Source of the DNA: JACRLW01 sp046349595
GTDB taxonomy: Bacteria > Planctomycetota > UBA1135 > UBA2386
Length of the DNA: 64,000 bases
Direction: 5' to 3'
Assembly (NCBI GenBank): GCA_046349595.1
Contig: JAXMCA010000001.1
Location: forward strand, 248,001-312,000
In this document: in pieces, positions 6,793-16,042 of the stretch
Layout of the letters: the number at the start of each line of letters is the position of its first letter
Position numbering within the stretch: the stretch's first letter is position 1
Program-made: the position numbers and the translations under genes
The notes under the pieces: model-generated
The model's database searches: none
The model's input: the letters and a program-made list of their open reading frames with translations, nothing else
What the model was told of the DNA's origin: nothing

Positions 6793-9132
6793 ATGTCGCT
6801 TCGCGCCCGACGGCGCTCGCCGCCACGTCCACTCCTCGCGTGGACGTCCCTGCTCGCACTCGCCGGACCGGTGCTGTCGCAGCAGACCGGCCCGCGCGCC
6901 GCGTATCTGGTTCCGCTCGGCGCCGATCCGGTGGCGAACGACACCGCCTACCTGTGCGCTCTCGCGGCAGCCGCGGCGCAGGGTGCGGCGCCGGTGGTGC
7001 TCGCCGTGCAGGCGGAGGCGCCGTGGCGACCCGAGCTGCTCGACTTCCTGCGGCGCTACGAACCGACTGAGGTGATCGCGCTCGGCGAATTGCCCCCCGC
7101 CACGGACCTGCGGGTGGAGACGATCGTGGCCGCGACCGGCGGGGATCTCGCGCGTGCCTTGGTGCGCCGCGCTTTCGCCAAGGCCTCATCCGCGGTGGTC
7201 TGCGACTTCGCCGACCGACGCGCCGGCCTGTCCGCCGGGGTGTTCGCGGCCCGCATGGGGCTGCCGCTGCTGCCCTTCGCATCCCCCGCGGCGGCGACGT
7301 CGTACCAGGACCTCTTCGGTCAGCTCGGCGTGCGCAAGGTCTACGTGATCGGTGCGCGCAGTGGGCTGCACATCGAGGGCGTGAAGGTCGTCGAACTCGT
7401 CGACGAGGTCGCGGTCGCGCGCGAGTTGGAGCGGGAGCAGCGGACGGTCGGCTATCTCGCCGCGGTCGCTCCCGACGATGCGCGCCGCGGTCACGTCCGC
7501 TCCTCTTCGCTCGCCGGGGCCCTGCTCGCGGCCGCGCGGGGCGGAGCGCTCGTCTTCTCGCCCGGCGACGCACACTTCAAGGAGTCGCATGCCACCGGCG
7601 TCGAGGCCGGCGATCCGCCTGTCGGTGCGCAGGCGTCGCGCGCAGGCCGTCGTCAGGGCTGCGTGGATCGGCCTGCCGGCAAGACCAGCTTCCTGACCGG
7701 CATCGACCCGAGGTCCGGCCGCGCCTTCGTGCAGTTCGACCTCGACGGCGACGGGCGCTTCGACGGCCGGGACGAGGCCCCGCACCACACCGGCGACGAG
7801 GTGGTGCTCGCCGGTCGAAGGGAGGCGATCGATCTCGACACCGACGAGGGAGCGCGCGGTGCGAGCCTGACTCTCACGGCGCCCGTGCCCCGAGACACTC
7901 GTGCGGCGATCGCGCGCGTGCGCGATGCCCTGAGGAACAAGCCGGACACCCTGTGTCTGTGCGGCTGGCCCGACGTGCTGCCGATGGCGATCGTCGGCGA
8001 TGCGCAGCCGACCGACGCCGACCTCTGCTCCGACCTGCCGCTCGCGCAGACCGACGACGATCCCTTCGCCGACCTGTCCTTCGCGCGCTTCCTGGCCGAG
8101 GACCTGCCGTCCGCGACCATGATCGCCTGTCGAGGACTGGTCGAGCGCGGTTTCCGCGATCGTGCCTATGCGCACGGCTTCGCGAGCGCCGAGTGGGACG
8201 CCGACTCCCGTCCGATGCTGGAGGGGCTCGGCATGCGCTTCCTCGGTCACCACGGCGGCGGCAAGCCGATCACGCAGGACTCGCCGCTGACGCAGGCCGG
8301 GCTGATCACGCACGGCTCGCATGCGGCGTGGACGGTGCTTGGTGAGACCGCGCACTGGGACAGCCAGGTGCTGCTCGCGCCGTCTTGCATCGTGTCAAGC
8401 GGATGCAGCACCGCGGCGCTCGACATGGATCCGCAGCATCGATCGGTCGCACTGCGGCTGCTGCGCAATGGTGCGCTCGCCTTCGTCGGCAACAACCGCC
8501 GTGGCACGGCGCAGCAGGAGCTGTTCCGCACCGAGTTCCTGAACTCCCTGATCGACGGTTGCGCGCTCGGCGCTGCGCATCGGTGGGCGCAGAATCGCGT
8601 GATCGTCGCGATGCTGGCGCGGGGCGAGGGACGCGGCGGCGGACTCCGCTACCAGCTCCATGCGGCGACCGTGTTCGGCGACCCGGCGCTCGCCTTCGAA
8701 CTGCTGCCGGCGCCCCTCGAGTCGGCGGCGCGCGTGGAGCTCCGCGGCGCCCGCGCGACCGTGCATGGCCCGGCGCGGTGGTTCCGCGCCGACTACGAAC
8801 CGCTGGCCGAGTGGAAGTGTCCGGTCACGAAGCTCAGCACCTGGCGCGCGCCCGGAGTCGGGTTCGAGAGCGTCTGGGACGGGGTGCGGCATCGCAACCA
8901 GGACACCGCCGTGTTCACCGCCGAGGTCGTCACCAGCCGGCGGTACGCGTGTGTCGAGGCGGTCGGCTCGCATGACCCCGCGGGGGGCTTCGACGGCAAG
9001 TGCTTCGTCGACGAGCACGAGGACGGCACGCGCAGCCTGTTCTGGCGCGTGCCGCTCGTCGATTTCGACATGGAGAGCGGCACGCTCGGCGAGCCGCGCG
9101 AGAGTGCGGTGTTCCGCCTGCTCGCGCGCTGA
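6793..9132 (+). CDS. secreted C25/caspase-like (clan CD) putative cysteine peptidase
   Basis: A 779-residue exported protein. The signal peptide covers about residues 1-32 (LLAWTSLLALAGPVLSQQ). Residues 35-210 repeat small alpha/beta blocks weakly recalling cell-wall-binding repeat 2 proteins (RAAYLVPLGADPVANDTAYL; VRKVYVIGARSG). An acidic calcium-loop-like DLDGDGRFDGRDE lies near residue 316. The C-terminal half looks like the gingipain/caspase fold: HGS at about residue 507 and SSGCST with Cys at about 538, followed by RNGALAFVGNNRRGT. These are the His/Cys dyad positions of clan CD peptidases. The ATG at 6793 was preferred over the GTG at 6736 because it begins the signal peptide directly. 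Substrate and activity are not established. Confidence 0.6.
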   Translation: MSLRARRRSPPRPLLAWTSLLALAGPVLSQQTGPRAAYLVPLGADPVANDTAYLCALAAAAAQGAAPVVLAVQAEAPWRPELLDFLRRYEPTEVIALGELPPATDLRVETIVAATGGDLARALVRRAFAKASSAVVCDFADRRAGLSAGVFAARMGLPLLPFASPAAATSYQDLFGQLGVRKVYVIGARSGLHIEGVKVVELVDEVAVARELEREQRTVGYLAAVAPDDARRGHVRSSSLAGALLAAARGGALVFSPGDAHFKESHATGVEAGDPPVGAQASRAGRRQGCVDRPAGKTSFLTGIDPRSGRAFVQFDLDGDGRFDGRDEAPHHTGDEVVLAGRREAIDLDTDEGARGASLTLTAPVPRDTRAAIARVRDALRNKPDTLCLCGWPDVLPMAIVGDAQPTDADLCSDLPLAQTDDDPFADLSFARFLAEDLPSATMIACRGLVERGFRDRAYAHGFASAEWDADSRPMLEGLGMRFLGHHGGGKPITQDSPLTQAGLITHGSHAAWTVLGETAHWDSQVLLAPSCIVSSGCSTAALDMDPQHRSVALRLLRNGALAFVGNNRRGTAQQELFRTEFLNSLIDGCALGAAHRWAQNRVIVAMLARGEGRGGGLRYQLHAATVFGDPALAFELLPAPLESAARVELRGARATVHGPARWFRADYEPLAEWKCPVTKLSTWRAPGVGFESVWDGVRHRNQDTAVFTAEVVTSRRYACVEAVGSHDPAGGFDGKCFVDEHEDGTRSLFWRVPLVDFDMESGTLGEPRESAVFRLLAR

Positions 9133-9187
9133 CCCGCCGAGGATCACCGGGATCAGGGGCGGGTACGGCGTCCGGGGACGGTCGCGC

Positions 9188-11683
9188 TCACCTCTCGATG
9201 GCGCGCAGCTCGCGCACGGTGTTGGCGAAGATCGCCATCACCCAGCCCGGATTGTGGATGCCACCGCTGCTGTCGTTCTCGATCATGTAGTAGTTCCAGT
9301 TGGCGCGCGCGATCACGCCCGCACTGGCGGCTGCGTAGTTGTTGGCGAGCAGCTTCCCGTCGGCGGTTCCGTCGGTGAGCAAGGTCACGTCGGTGTTCAG
9401 ACGCACGCCGTAGACGTGGATCACGCCCGCGCCGTTGTCGATGTCGATGTTCATCGCGCCGCGACCGTGGCTCTCGGCCAGGGTGATGGGGCCGAGGGTC
9501 GACGTGGAACCGATCACGACCGTCAACGCGGCGCCGCCGGCGTCCGTGCCGGTGACGCGGACGTCGCGTCCGGCCGCGACGTGGAAGCGGATCTCCGCCG
9601 CGAGGGCCGTCGAGATCCGGCTGGCCAGGTCGACCAGTCCGTGCTCGGTGTTGCCCTTCACCGACTCCGCGGTGAACTCACCGTGGCAGTCCGCGCAGAT
9701 CGTCGGACTCGCGGCGAAGGTGTGGTTGGTCCCGCCGAGCTGATAGCTGAGATCCGCGGGCGGAGGCGTCCGTTCGACGTGGCAGCTCGTGCAGGTGTCC
9801 TCGATCAGCGAGTGAGGCCCGCGCACGTTGTCGACGAAGAACGCGTTCTGGCCCAGCAGGACGTCGCCCTGCGCGCCGCGGTGTGGGACCTGATCCGGCG
9901 TGGTCGTGACCACGGCGTCGGCCTCGCCGCGTCGGGTGTTGTGGCACACGATGCACATCGCGCCCTTGCCGACACCGACCGCCTGGTACCCGGCGAGCAG
10001 CATCGGTGTATTGCCTTCGAGCCGCATGTGCGCGTTGCTGGCGTTGCCGGAGGTCGTGCCGACGTTGTGAGGATCGTGGCAGACCACGCAGGTGATCGGC
10101 TGTGCCTCCGCCGGATCGACGCTGACACCGGAGAAGCCCGGATCCCAGCCCGCTTCCGCCCAGGCGAGGTGACCCTGCGCCGTGTGGCACTTGGAGCAAC
10201 TGCTGCTCGACTCGGAGATCGCGACCTCGAAGTTGGCGTGGCCGCTCCGCTGCCATTGCTGGTAGCGCGCGTGCCGCAGCGGTTCACCATGGCAGGTTCC
10301 GCAGACCGCCGCCGACACGCTGATGCGTCGATCGGACTGGATGCGGTGTGCGCTGCCGGTACCCGTCGGGCCGTGGCAGTTGTCGCACTGGATGTTGGCG
10401 AACTTGGCCTGTTCCGGCCAGTTGGCGAGCGTGTTGTCCCAGTTGGCGGCGTTCGGGTGGCTCATTCCACCGGGGAACATCGCGGACATGAAGTTCGTGA
10501 AGCCGGTCGTGCTGTCGAAGCCGCCGGTCTGGTAACCGACCGTGTGGCAGGGGAAGCAACTCGGTCCGTAGTGACCGCCGGTGTTGATGTTGTCGGTGAA
10601 GATCTCGGCGTGGCCGGTCCGTGACCAGTCGACGAACTTGTCGTTGTGGACGGTGGCGTGGCAGGCGAGCGCACAGCTCGTCTCAGGGCGTCCATTGGCG
10701 TCCATTCCGACGATGCCGGCCGCCCATTCGCCGGCGTTCAGCTCGATCATGACGTTCGAGTTGTTCGCGAGCTTGGTGACATTGACGGTGTAGATGCCGC
10801 CGACGTCGGGAACGAACCACGGGAAGCGGGTGTCCGCGTCCATCAGCGCGACCGTCGAGCCCGGCGGACGATTGAGCGTCCAGTTGTAGCTCGCCTGGTC
10901 GGCTCCACCGAGGAGCACCGGAACGCCGATCGGCAGGTTTCGCAGCCCCGTGCAGACCGCCGCGAACTCGAGCTTCGCGTGCACCTCGATGTCCTTGGTG
11001 TAGGTGCCGCTGGTGGTCGTGACGGCGCACTCGAAGGCGACCATCCCGCCCAACTCGAGCGCGTAGGGGTCGACCCCCAGGATCTCGAAGCGGTCCTGCA
11101 CCTGCAGGTGGCTCAGCAGCGCCGCCTTGTACTCGGCGAGATCGCCGAGCGTGATCGACGGGGTCGGCGTGTTGTCACCGGTGATGGCTGCCGCCGCGGA
11201 GTGCGTCTGCGACCACGCGTAGGACTGGACGGTCGACCCGTCCATCGGTGTGACCGTGGCCGTCAGCGTGAAGGTGGATCCCGGGAGCGGGTCGCTCGGT
11301 CCACCGGCGATGTTGACGATCACGTTGGACACCGGGTCCAACTCCAGATTGCAGGTCTGGCTCACCGCAGCGAGCACCGACATCTGGGACTCGGCGGATT
11401 GGAAGTTGGCCGCCTGCGCCGTGATGACGTAGTTGCCGACCGGCAGCAGCACGCTGTACTCGCCGTTCGCGTCGGTCGTGATGGTCAGTCCGGCGATCGC
11501 CGGCGTCGTCACCACGCTGGCTCCGGCGACAGGGCTGTTCCCGTTCGCCTTGTTGGTGACCTGTCCGGTGAGGGTGCCCTTGCTGGTGCCGGCGGCACCG
11601 TCGGAGCCAGAGCAACCGCTCAGCGCGATTGCCGCGACGAGCAAGCCCGATTTCAGGACGAGCCCGAGAGATCTGCGAGTCAT
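9188..11683 (-). CDS. nine-heme c-type cytochrome lipoprotein
   Basis: An 831-residue exported lipoprotein with lipobox ALSGC at about residue 22. A carboxypeptidase-regulatory-like beta domain (about 35-105; GQVTNKANGNSPVAGASVV) and an Ig/PKD-like region lead into a heme region, residues about 337-667. There are eight CXXCH motifs (CFPCH, CDNCH, CGTCH, CSKCH, CVVCH, CIVCH, CTSCH, CADCH) and one CX3CH (CALACH). Several SGHA/TGHA and PHS-type histidines could be distal ligands. Such proteins move electrons in the periplasm or at the outer membrane; the partner is unknown. The start has a GAGGTG site. The ATG overlaps the stop of 11680-12492 by 4 bp, so the two are translationally coupled. Confidence 0.85.
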   Translation of the reverse strand: MTRRSLGLVLKSGLLVAAIALSGCSGSDGAAGTSKGTLTGQVTNKANGNSPVAGASVVTTPAIAGLTITTDANGEYSVLLPVGNYVITAQAANFQSAESQMSVLAAVSQTCNLELDPVSNVIVNIAGGPSDPLPGSTFTLTATVTPMDGSTVQSYAWSQTHSAAAAITGDNTPTPSITLGDLAEYKAALLSHLQVQDRFEILGVDPYALELGGMVAFECAVTTTSGTYTKDIEVHAKLEFAAVCTGLRNLPIGVPVLLGGADQASYNWTLNRPPGSTVALMDADTRFPWFVPDVGGIYTVNVTKLANNSNVMIELNAGEWAAGIVGMDANGRPETSCALACHATVHNDKFVDWSRTGHAEIFTDNINTGGHYGPSCFPCHTVGYQTGGFDSTTGFTNFMSAMFPGGMSHPNAANWDNTLANWPEQAKFANIQCDNCHGPTGTGSAHRIQSDRRISVSAAVCGTCHGEPLRHARYQQWQRSGHANFEVAISESSSSCSKCHTAQGHLAWAEAGWDPGFSGVSVDPAEAQPITCVVCHDPHNVGTTSGNASNAHMRLEGNTPMLLAGYQAVGVGKGAMCIVCHNTRRGEADAVVTTTPDQVPHRGAQGDVLLGQNAFFVDNVRGPHSLIEDTCTSCHVERTPPPADLSYQLGGTNHTFAASPTICADCHGEFTAESVKGNTEHGLVDLASRISTALAAEIRFHVAAGRDVRVTGTDAGGAALTVVIGSTSTLGPITLAESHGRGAMNIDIDNGAGVIHVYGVRLNTDVTLLTDGTADGKLLANNYAAASAGVIARANWNYYMIENDSSGGIHNPGWVMAIFANTVRELRAIER

Positions 11684-12492
11684 CGATTCACCTCGTTGGT
11701 GGGGGGATGTGGGGAGACCAGGGCCTGGTGGTCGGCCGTGCGCGGTGGGCGCAGGCGGTCGACCGAGGAGATGTGTTCCAGCTGCACGCGCGCCACGCGC
11801 CGCGGGTCGAGAGCGACCTTCTTCGCCGGATGACCGGCGTGCTCGACCAGCACCCAGGTCGGACCGGTCGCCGCGCCGCGCAGTTCGAAGCGACCGGCGT
11901 CGTCGGTCGACGTCGCCGTGCGCGCATCGAGCTCCTCCGCGGAAGGGCCGCGACGCCACGGCGTGAGCCGCGCGTCGGCCACGGGCAGACCGAGGTCGTC
12001 GACCACGAAGCCCGACACCGGCACACCGAGGTCGACGACGATCTCGCGCGTGAAGTCTCCGCTGCCGGGACCGATGTCGACGAACCCGGACCACGTCAGG
12101 ATCGCGGGACTACGTGCGATCAACTGGTGACTGCCGGACGCGATGCCCTCGAGGACGAAGCTACCGTCGATCCCGGTGCGGATCCCTCGGTCGGCGTTGT
12201 CGTCGCCGTCCCACGCGATGGAGACGTCGGGGATCCGGCGCCCATCGCGGGCACGCACGATCCCGTGCAGCGTCCTGCAGCTGCCCGACTCGATGCGTGG
12301 CCCGGCCTCGATCGACGCGACGGCGCGCAGTGGTTCCCTGCGGACTTCCGATGACTGCGCTTCACTGCGCGATGCGAGTGGCGCATGGGCGACGGGCCAC
12401 ATCGACGCGATGACGGCGACGCTTCCCAGGCTGGCCGCGATGAGCGCAGCGAACTGCACTCGTCGAGAATCCAGGAACGCGCGCGAAGCCAT
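11680..12492 (-). CDS. membrane-anchored protein with carboxypeptidase-regulatory-like domains
   Basis: A 270-residue protein with an N-terminal membrane segment or signal peptide (FAALIAASLGSVAVIASMWP). Two carboxypeptidase D regulatory-like (transthyretin-type) beta modules follow: GIVRARDGRRIPDVSIAWDG...GIDGSFVLEGI and GFVVDDLGLPVADARLTPW...DDAGRFELRGA. Such modules are binding or structural units without catalytic residues. It is the first gene of a two-gene operon: its stop overlaps the start of the multiheme cytochrome, whose N-terminus carries a similar module. A joint role in an envelope electron-transfer assembly is inference. The Pro-rich tail (RPPRTADHQALVSPHPP) looks disordered. 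Confidence 0.65.
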   Translation of the reverse strand: MASRAFLDSRRVQFAALIAASLGSVAVIASMWPVAHAPLASRSEAQSSEVRREPLRAVASIEAGPRIESGSCRTLHGIVRARDGRRIPDVSIAWDGDDNADRGIRTGIDGSFVLEGIASGSHQLIARSPAILTWSGFVDIGPGSGDFTREIVVDLGVPVSGFVVDDLGLPVADARLTPWRRGPSAEELDARTATSTDDAGRFELRGAATGPTWVLVEHAGHPAKKVALDPRRVARVQLEHISSVDRLRPPRTADHQALVSPHPPTNEVNR

Positions 12493-12554
12493 CGATCGAT
12501 TCCCGTGGCGGACGGGAGGGGCCCTGGAAATGCCTGCGATCGAATTCTGTTTCG

Positions 12555-12572
12555 CGTGAACTGACGTTCACG
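12555..12572. promoter_or_regulatory. inverted repeat upstream of the multiheme cytochrome operon
   Basis: CGTGAAC and GTTCACG are separated by TGAC, a perfect 7-bp inverted repeat 62 bp upstream of the first start of the operon (12492). The spacing and symmetry suit an operator for a dimeric regulator. The flanking 12493-12699 region holds no gene I can support. Confidence 0.35.
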
Positions 12573-12699
12573 TGACGCGGCGCGATCCCGCGTGCATCAC
12601 GCGACGCGACCGCAGACGCATCGACGGGATTCTTTCACGCGCCCCGAGTTTTTCTGCGATGGCGATCGGAAGCCGGCGGCAACGTGCAGGACGCGCAGC

Positions 12700-14724
12700 T
12701 CACCAGATGCGCACGCGCTCCGTCTCGTCGCGCCACATCGGGTCGCCGGGCTTCACGCCGAAGGTCGCATAGAAGCCGTCGACGTCGGCGAAGGGGCCGT
12801 TGACGCGCCACTTCGCGGGTGAGTGCACGTCGCTGAGCAGGCGCTGACGCAGTTGCTCCTCGCGCTGGTGTCCGAGCCAGCCGAGTGCATAGCCGAGGAA
12901 GTAGCGCTGCGCCGGGGTCAGGCCGCGGATCGACTCGCCCTTGCGGTACTGCTCGGTCTTCCTGAAGGCGTCGAGACCGAGGACCACGCCGCCGAGGTCG
13001 GCGATGTTCTCGCCGAGCGTCGCCTTGCCGTTGATGTGCATGCCCGGGATCGGTTCGAAGGCGTCGAACTGGCGCACCATCACCGCGGCGCGTTCCTCGA
13101 AGTTCCTCGCGTCCTCCGCGGTCCACCAGTCCGTGAGATTGCCGTCGGCGTCGAACTTGCGGCCCTCGTCGTCGAAGCCATGCGTGATCTCGTGGCCGAT
13201 CGTGCTCGCCGCCGCGTAGCCGTAGACCACGGCGTCGTCGAGCTCGGCGTCGGCGAAGCCGGGGATCATGAAGATCGCAGCCGGCAGCACGATCTCGTTG
13301 TTGCTCGGGTTGTAGTAGGCGTTGTAGGTCTGCGGCGTCATCTCCCATTCGCTGCGGTCGACGGGCTTGCCGAACTTGGCGACGCCGTCCGCGAAGTGCC
13401 AGCGCTCGGCGCGCATCATGTTCTGCGCGAAGCTGTCACGCGCGACCTCGAGCGTCGACATGTCCTTCCACTTGTCGGGGTAACCGACCTTCTTGCCCAT
13501 GCGCGCCAGCTTGTCGAGCGCCTTGCGCTTGGTCGCGTCGCTCATCCAGGTCAGCGTTTCGATGTGCTCGCGGTAGACGGTGCGGATCGCCTCGACCAGT
13601 CCGTCGTAGCGCTGCTTCGCGGCCGGCGGGAAGTGGTCGGCCACGAACAGGCGGCCGAGCACCATGCCCATCGCGCCCTCCTCGGCGTCGAGCACGCGCT
13701 TCCAGCGCGGTCGCTGCTGCTTCGCGCCGCGCAGGACCGTGCCGTAGAAGGCGAAGTTCTCGTCGTCGAAGGCCTTGCCGAGACAGGGTGCGTACTCGCG
13801 CAGCAGGTGGAAGCGCAGGTAGTCGCGCAGGACCGTGATCGGCGTGGTCTGCAGGGTTGCGTCGAGGGCGTTGAAGAACTCGGGCTGGCCGACGATCAGG
13901 GTGTCGGCCGCGCGCAGGCCCTGGGAGTCGAGCACGGTCCGCCAGTCGATCGACGGCGTGTGCTGGGCATGCAGCTCCTCGACCGACATCTTGTTGTAGT
14001 TCGCGTACGGATCGCGCAGCGCCTCGAGGGCGCGCGAGGCCGAGGCGAGACGCGTCTCGAAGGCGAGGATCGCCGCGCCCGCGTCGCCCGCCGCGGAGTC
14101 GTCGGCGCCGCACAGCTTCAGCATCCGCGCGATGTGGTGCGGATACTCGTTGCGCACCTTCACGATGCCCGGCTCGTCCTTCAGGTAGTAGTCGCGCTGC
14201 GGGAGTCCGAGTCCGCCCTGTCGGAGGTGCACGGCGATCACGTCGCTCTGCTTGGGGTCCTGGTCGACGTGGATCGACCACAGGGCGTGCACGCCGATCT
14301 GCTGGAGTGCGGACGCGACACGGACGGCATCGGCCGGAGCGGCGATGGCGGCGATGGCGTCGAGCCACTCCCGAAGCGGCGCGGTGCCCAGCGCGTCGGC
14401 CCGGGCTTCATCCATGCCGGCCGCCCAGAAGTCACCGATGCGCCGCTCGTCGCTGCCGATCGCCGCTTCGTGCGCGGCCGCCTTCTCGTTCAACGCGCGC
14501 TTGATCGCGTAGAGCTCGTCGTTCACGAGATGGCCGATGGTCCAGGCCGATTCGGTCGCCGGGATCGGATTGCGTGCGATCCAGCCGCCGTTCGCGTACT
14601 GGAAGAAGTCGACGGCCGGGCTGACCGACGGATCGAGGTTGTCGGCCACCGGGTCGCGCGGGAGCGGGTTCGCGCAGGATGCGAGGACGAGCAGTCCGAA
14701 GAGGAAGGGTGTGGTTCTGGACAT
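12700..14724 (-). CDS. M13 family zinc metalloendopeptidase (neprilysin/PepO type), lipoprotein
   Basis: A 674-residue exported enzyme, close to the usual M13 length. The lipobox-like LVLASC near residue 15 suggests membrane anchoring. The N-terminal M13 region starts DFFQYANGGWIARNPIPATES. The catalytic part has NAYYNPSNNEIVLPAAIF, the zinc motif GHEITHGFDDEGRKFDADG (His at about 511) and ENIADLGG (Glu at about 571). The chain ends RVRIW, like the conserved C-terminal Trp of the family. These enzymes cut peptides in the envelope. The ATG at 14724 begins the lipoprotein signal; the earlier ATGs at 14787 and 14766 would put a charged stretch before it. Confidence 0.92.
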   Translation of the reverse strand: MSRTTPFLFGLLVLASCANPLPRDPVADNLDPSVSPAVDFFQYANGGWIARNPIPATESAWTIGHLVNDELYAIKRALNEKAAAHEAAIGSDERRIGDFWAAGMDEARADALGTAPLREWLDAIAAIAAPADAVRVASALQQIGVHALWSIHVDQDPKQSDVIAVHLRQGGLGLPQRDYYLKDEPGIVKVRNEYPHHIARMLKLCGADDSAAGDAGAAILAFETRLASASRALEALRDPYANYNKMSVEELHAQHTPSIDWRTVLDSQGLRAADTLIVGQPEFFNALDATLQTTPITVLRDYLRFHLLREYAPCLGKAFDDENFAFYGTVLRGAKQQRPRWKRVLDAEEGAMGMVLGRLFVADHFPPAAKQRYDGLVEAIRTVYREHIETLTWMSDATKRKALDKLARMGKKVGYPDKWKDMSTLEVARDSFAQNMMRAERWHFADGVAKFGKPVDRSEWEMTPQTYNAYYNPSNNEIVLPAAIFMIPGFADAELDDAVVYGYAAASTIGHEITHGFDDEGRKFDADGNLTDWWTAEDARNFEERAAVMVRQFDAFEPIPGMHINGKATLGENIADLGGVVLGLDAFRKTEQYRKGESIRGLTPAQRYFLGYALGWLGHQREEQLRQRLLSDVHSPAKWRVNGPFADVDGFYATFGVKPGDPMWRDETERVRIW

Positions 14725-14818
14725 CGCGGGGAGCGGGTTTTCGCGCGCGGCGGTGCACTTGTCCATTTCCCGTCCGGGACTCCGCATGTGGTGTCTTCAT
14801 GGTGCGGGTGGCCGGGGC

Positions 14819-14824
14819 TACGCT
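14819..14824 (+). promoter_or_regulatory. -10-like TACGCT before the Gfo/Idh/MocA gene
   Basis: TACGCT is followed by 9 nt and then the ATG at 14834, again too close for a ribosome-binding site. No good -35 was seen (CTTCAT about 18 nt upstream is weak). Confidence 0.45.
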
Positions 14825-14833
14825 GCGCGGCCC

Positions 14834-16009
14834 ATGGTGATCGTGCAGCCGCAGTCGAAGTCCCGGTCCGCCACCACTCCCGACAAGAGCTCCCTGCGAT
14901 TCGCGATGGTTGGGCACGCCTTCATGGGGCGCGCGCACAGCAACGCGATGCGGCAGGTGAACCACTTCTTCGACCTGCCGGCGTTGGTCGTGCCGCAGGT
15001 CGTGGTGGGGCGTCATCTCGAGCGGGTCGAGGCGGCGCGCGAGAAGTTCGGCTTCGCGGAGGCGTCGATCGATCTCGCCGCCGTGCTGGCGCGTGACGAC
15101 ATCGACGTGGTCGACATCGCCACCCCGAACGACAGCCACACCTCGATCGCGCTCGCGGCGTTGAAGGCCGGCAAGCACGTGCTGTGCGAGAAGCCGCTCG
15201 CGCTGACGCTCGTCGACGCGCGCAAGATGGCGGCCGCCGCGGCGAAGTCGTCACGCAAGGTGGGAGTGTGGCACAACTACCGTCGCTGTCCGGCGGCGAG
15301 CCTCGCGCAGCGCATGATCGCGCGGGGCGACATCGGTGCGGTGCGCCAGGTGCGCGCCGTCTACCTGCAGGACTGGCTCAGCTCCGCGGATTCGCCGTGG
15401 AGCTGGCGCAACGACCGCTCGGTGTGCGGCTCCGGTGCCCACGGCGACCTCAACGCCCACCTGATCGACATGACCCGCTTCATGACCGGCCTCGAGTTCG
15501 AGTCGGTCTGCGGGATCGAGCAGACCTTCACCAAGACCCGCAAGGACGGCTCCGGCAAGCGGCACGACGTCGACGTCGACGACGCCTTCGCCTTCCTCGC
15601 ACGCTTCGACGGCGGCGCGATCGGAACCTACGAGTCGACCCGTGTCGCCCCCGGTCGCAAGAACCACAACGTGATCGAGATCAGCGGGGAGAAGGGTTCC
15701 ATCCGCTGGAACCTCGAACGCATGAACGAGCTCGAGGTGTTCCGCTTCGACGATCCGAGCGACGGCCAGGGTTTCCGCAACGTGATGTGCATGGATGCCG
15801 TGCACCCCTACGCCGCGAACTGGTGGCCGGACGGCCACATCATCGGCTACGAGCACACCTTCGTTCACACGCTGGCCGACTTCGTGCGCTCGCTCGCCGG
15901 GTCGGAGCGCTTCCGTCCGGACTTCGCCGACGGCCTCGCGGTGCAGGCGGTGCTCGATGCGGCGCAGAAGTCGGCGACCTCCGGTCGCTGGATGAAGGTC
16001 GCGCGCTGA
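14834..16009 (+). CDS. Gfo/Idh/MocA family NAD(P)-dependent oxidoreductase
   Basis: A 391-residue cytoplasmic dehydrogenase. The Rossmann domain (about 18-140) has FAMVGHAFMGRAHSNAM in place of the usual GxGxxG, then VDIATPNDSHTSIALAALKA and the signature GKHVLCEKPLAL. The C-terminal alpha/beta domain (145-370) contains SGAHGDLNAHLIDMTRFMTG, with the likely catalytic His. Relatives oxidise or reduce sugars and inositols. It is followed after 33 bp by a xylose-isomerase-like TIM-barrel protein, a pairing typical of sugar or inositol catabolism; the substrate cannot be read from sequence. The start at 14834 follows a -10-like element by 9 nt. Confidence 0.9.
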   Translation: MVIVQPQSKSRSATTPDKSSLRFAMVGHAFMGRAHSNAMRQVNHFFDLPALVVPQVVVGRHLERVEAAREKFGFAEASIDLAAVLARDDIDVVDIATPNDSHTSIALAALKAGKHVLCEKPLALTLVDARKMAAAAAKSSRKVGVWHNYRRCPAASLAQRMIARGDIGAVRQVRAVYLQDWLSSADSPWSWRNDRSVCGSGAHGDLNAHLIDMTRFMTGLEFESVCGIEQTFTKTRKDGSGKRHDVDVDDAFAFLARFDGGAIGTYESTRVAPGRKNHNVIEISGEKGSIRWNLERMNELEVFRFDDPSDGQGFRNVMCMDAVHPYAANWWPDGHIIGYEHTFVHTLADFVRSLAGSERFRPDFADGLAVQAVLDAAQKSATSGRWMKVAR

Positions 16010-16042
16010 TCTGGTCCTCGAACGATTCCCACAGGTTCTCCG

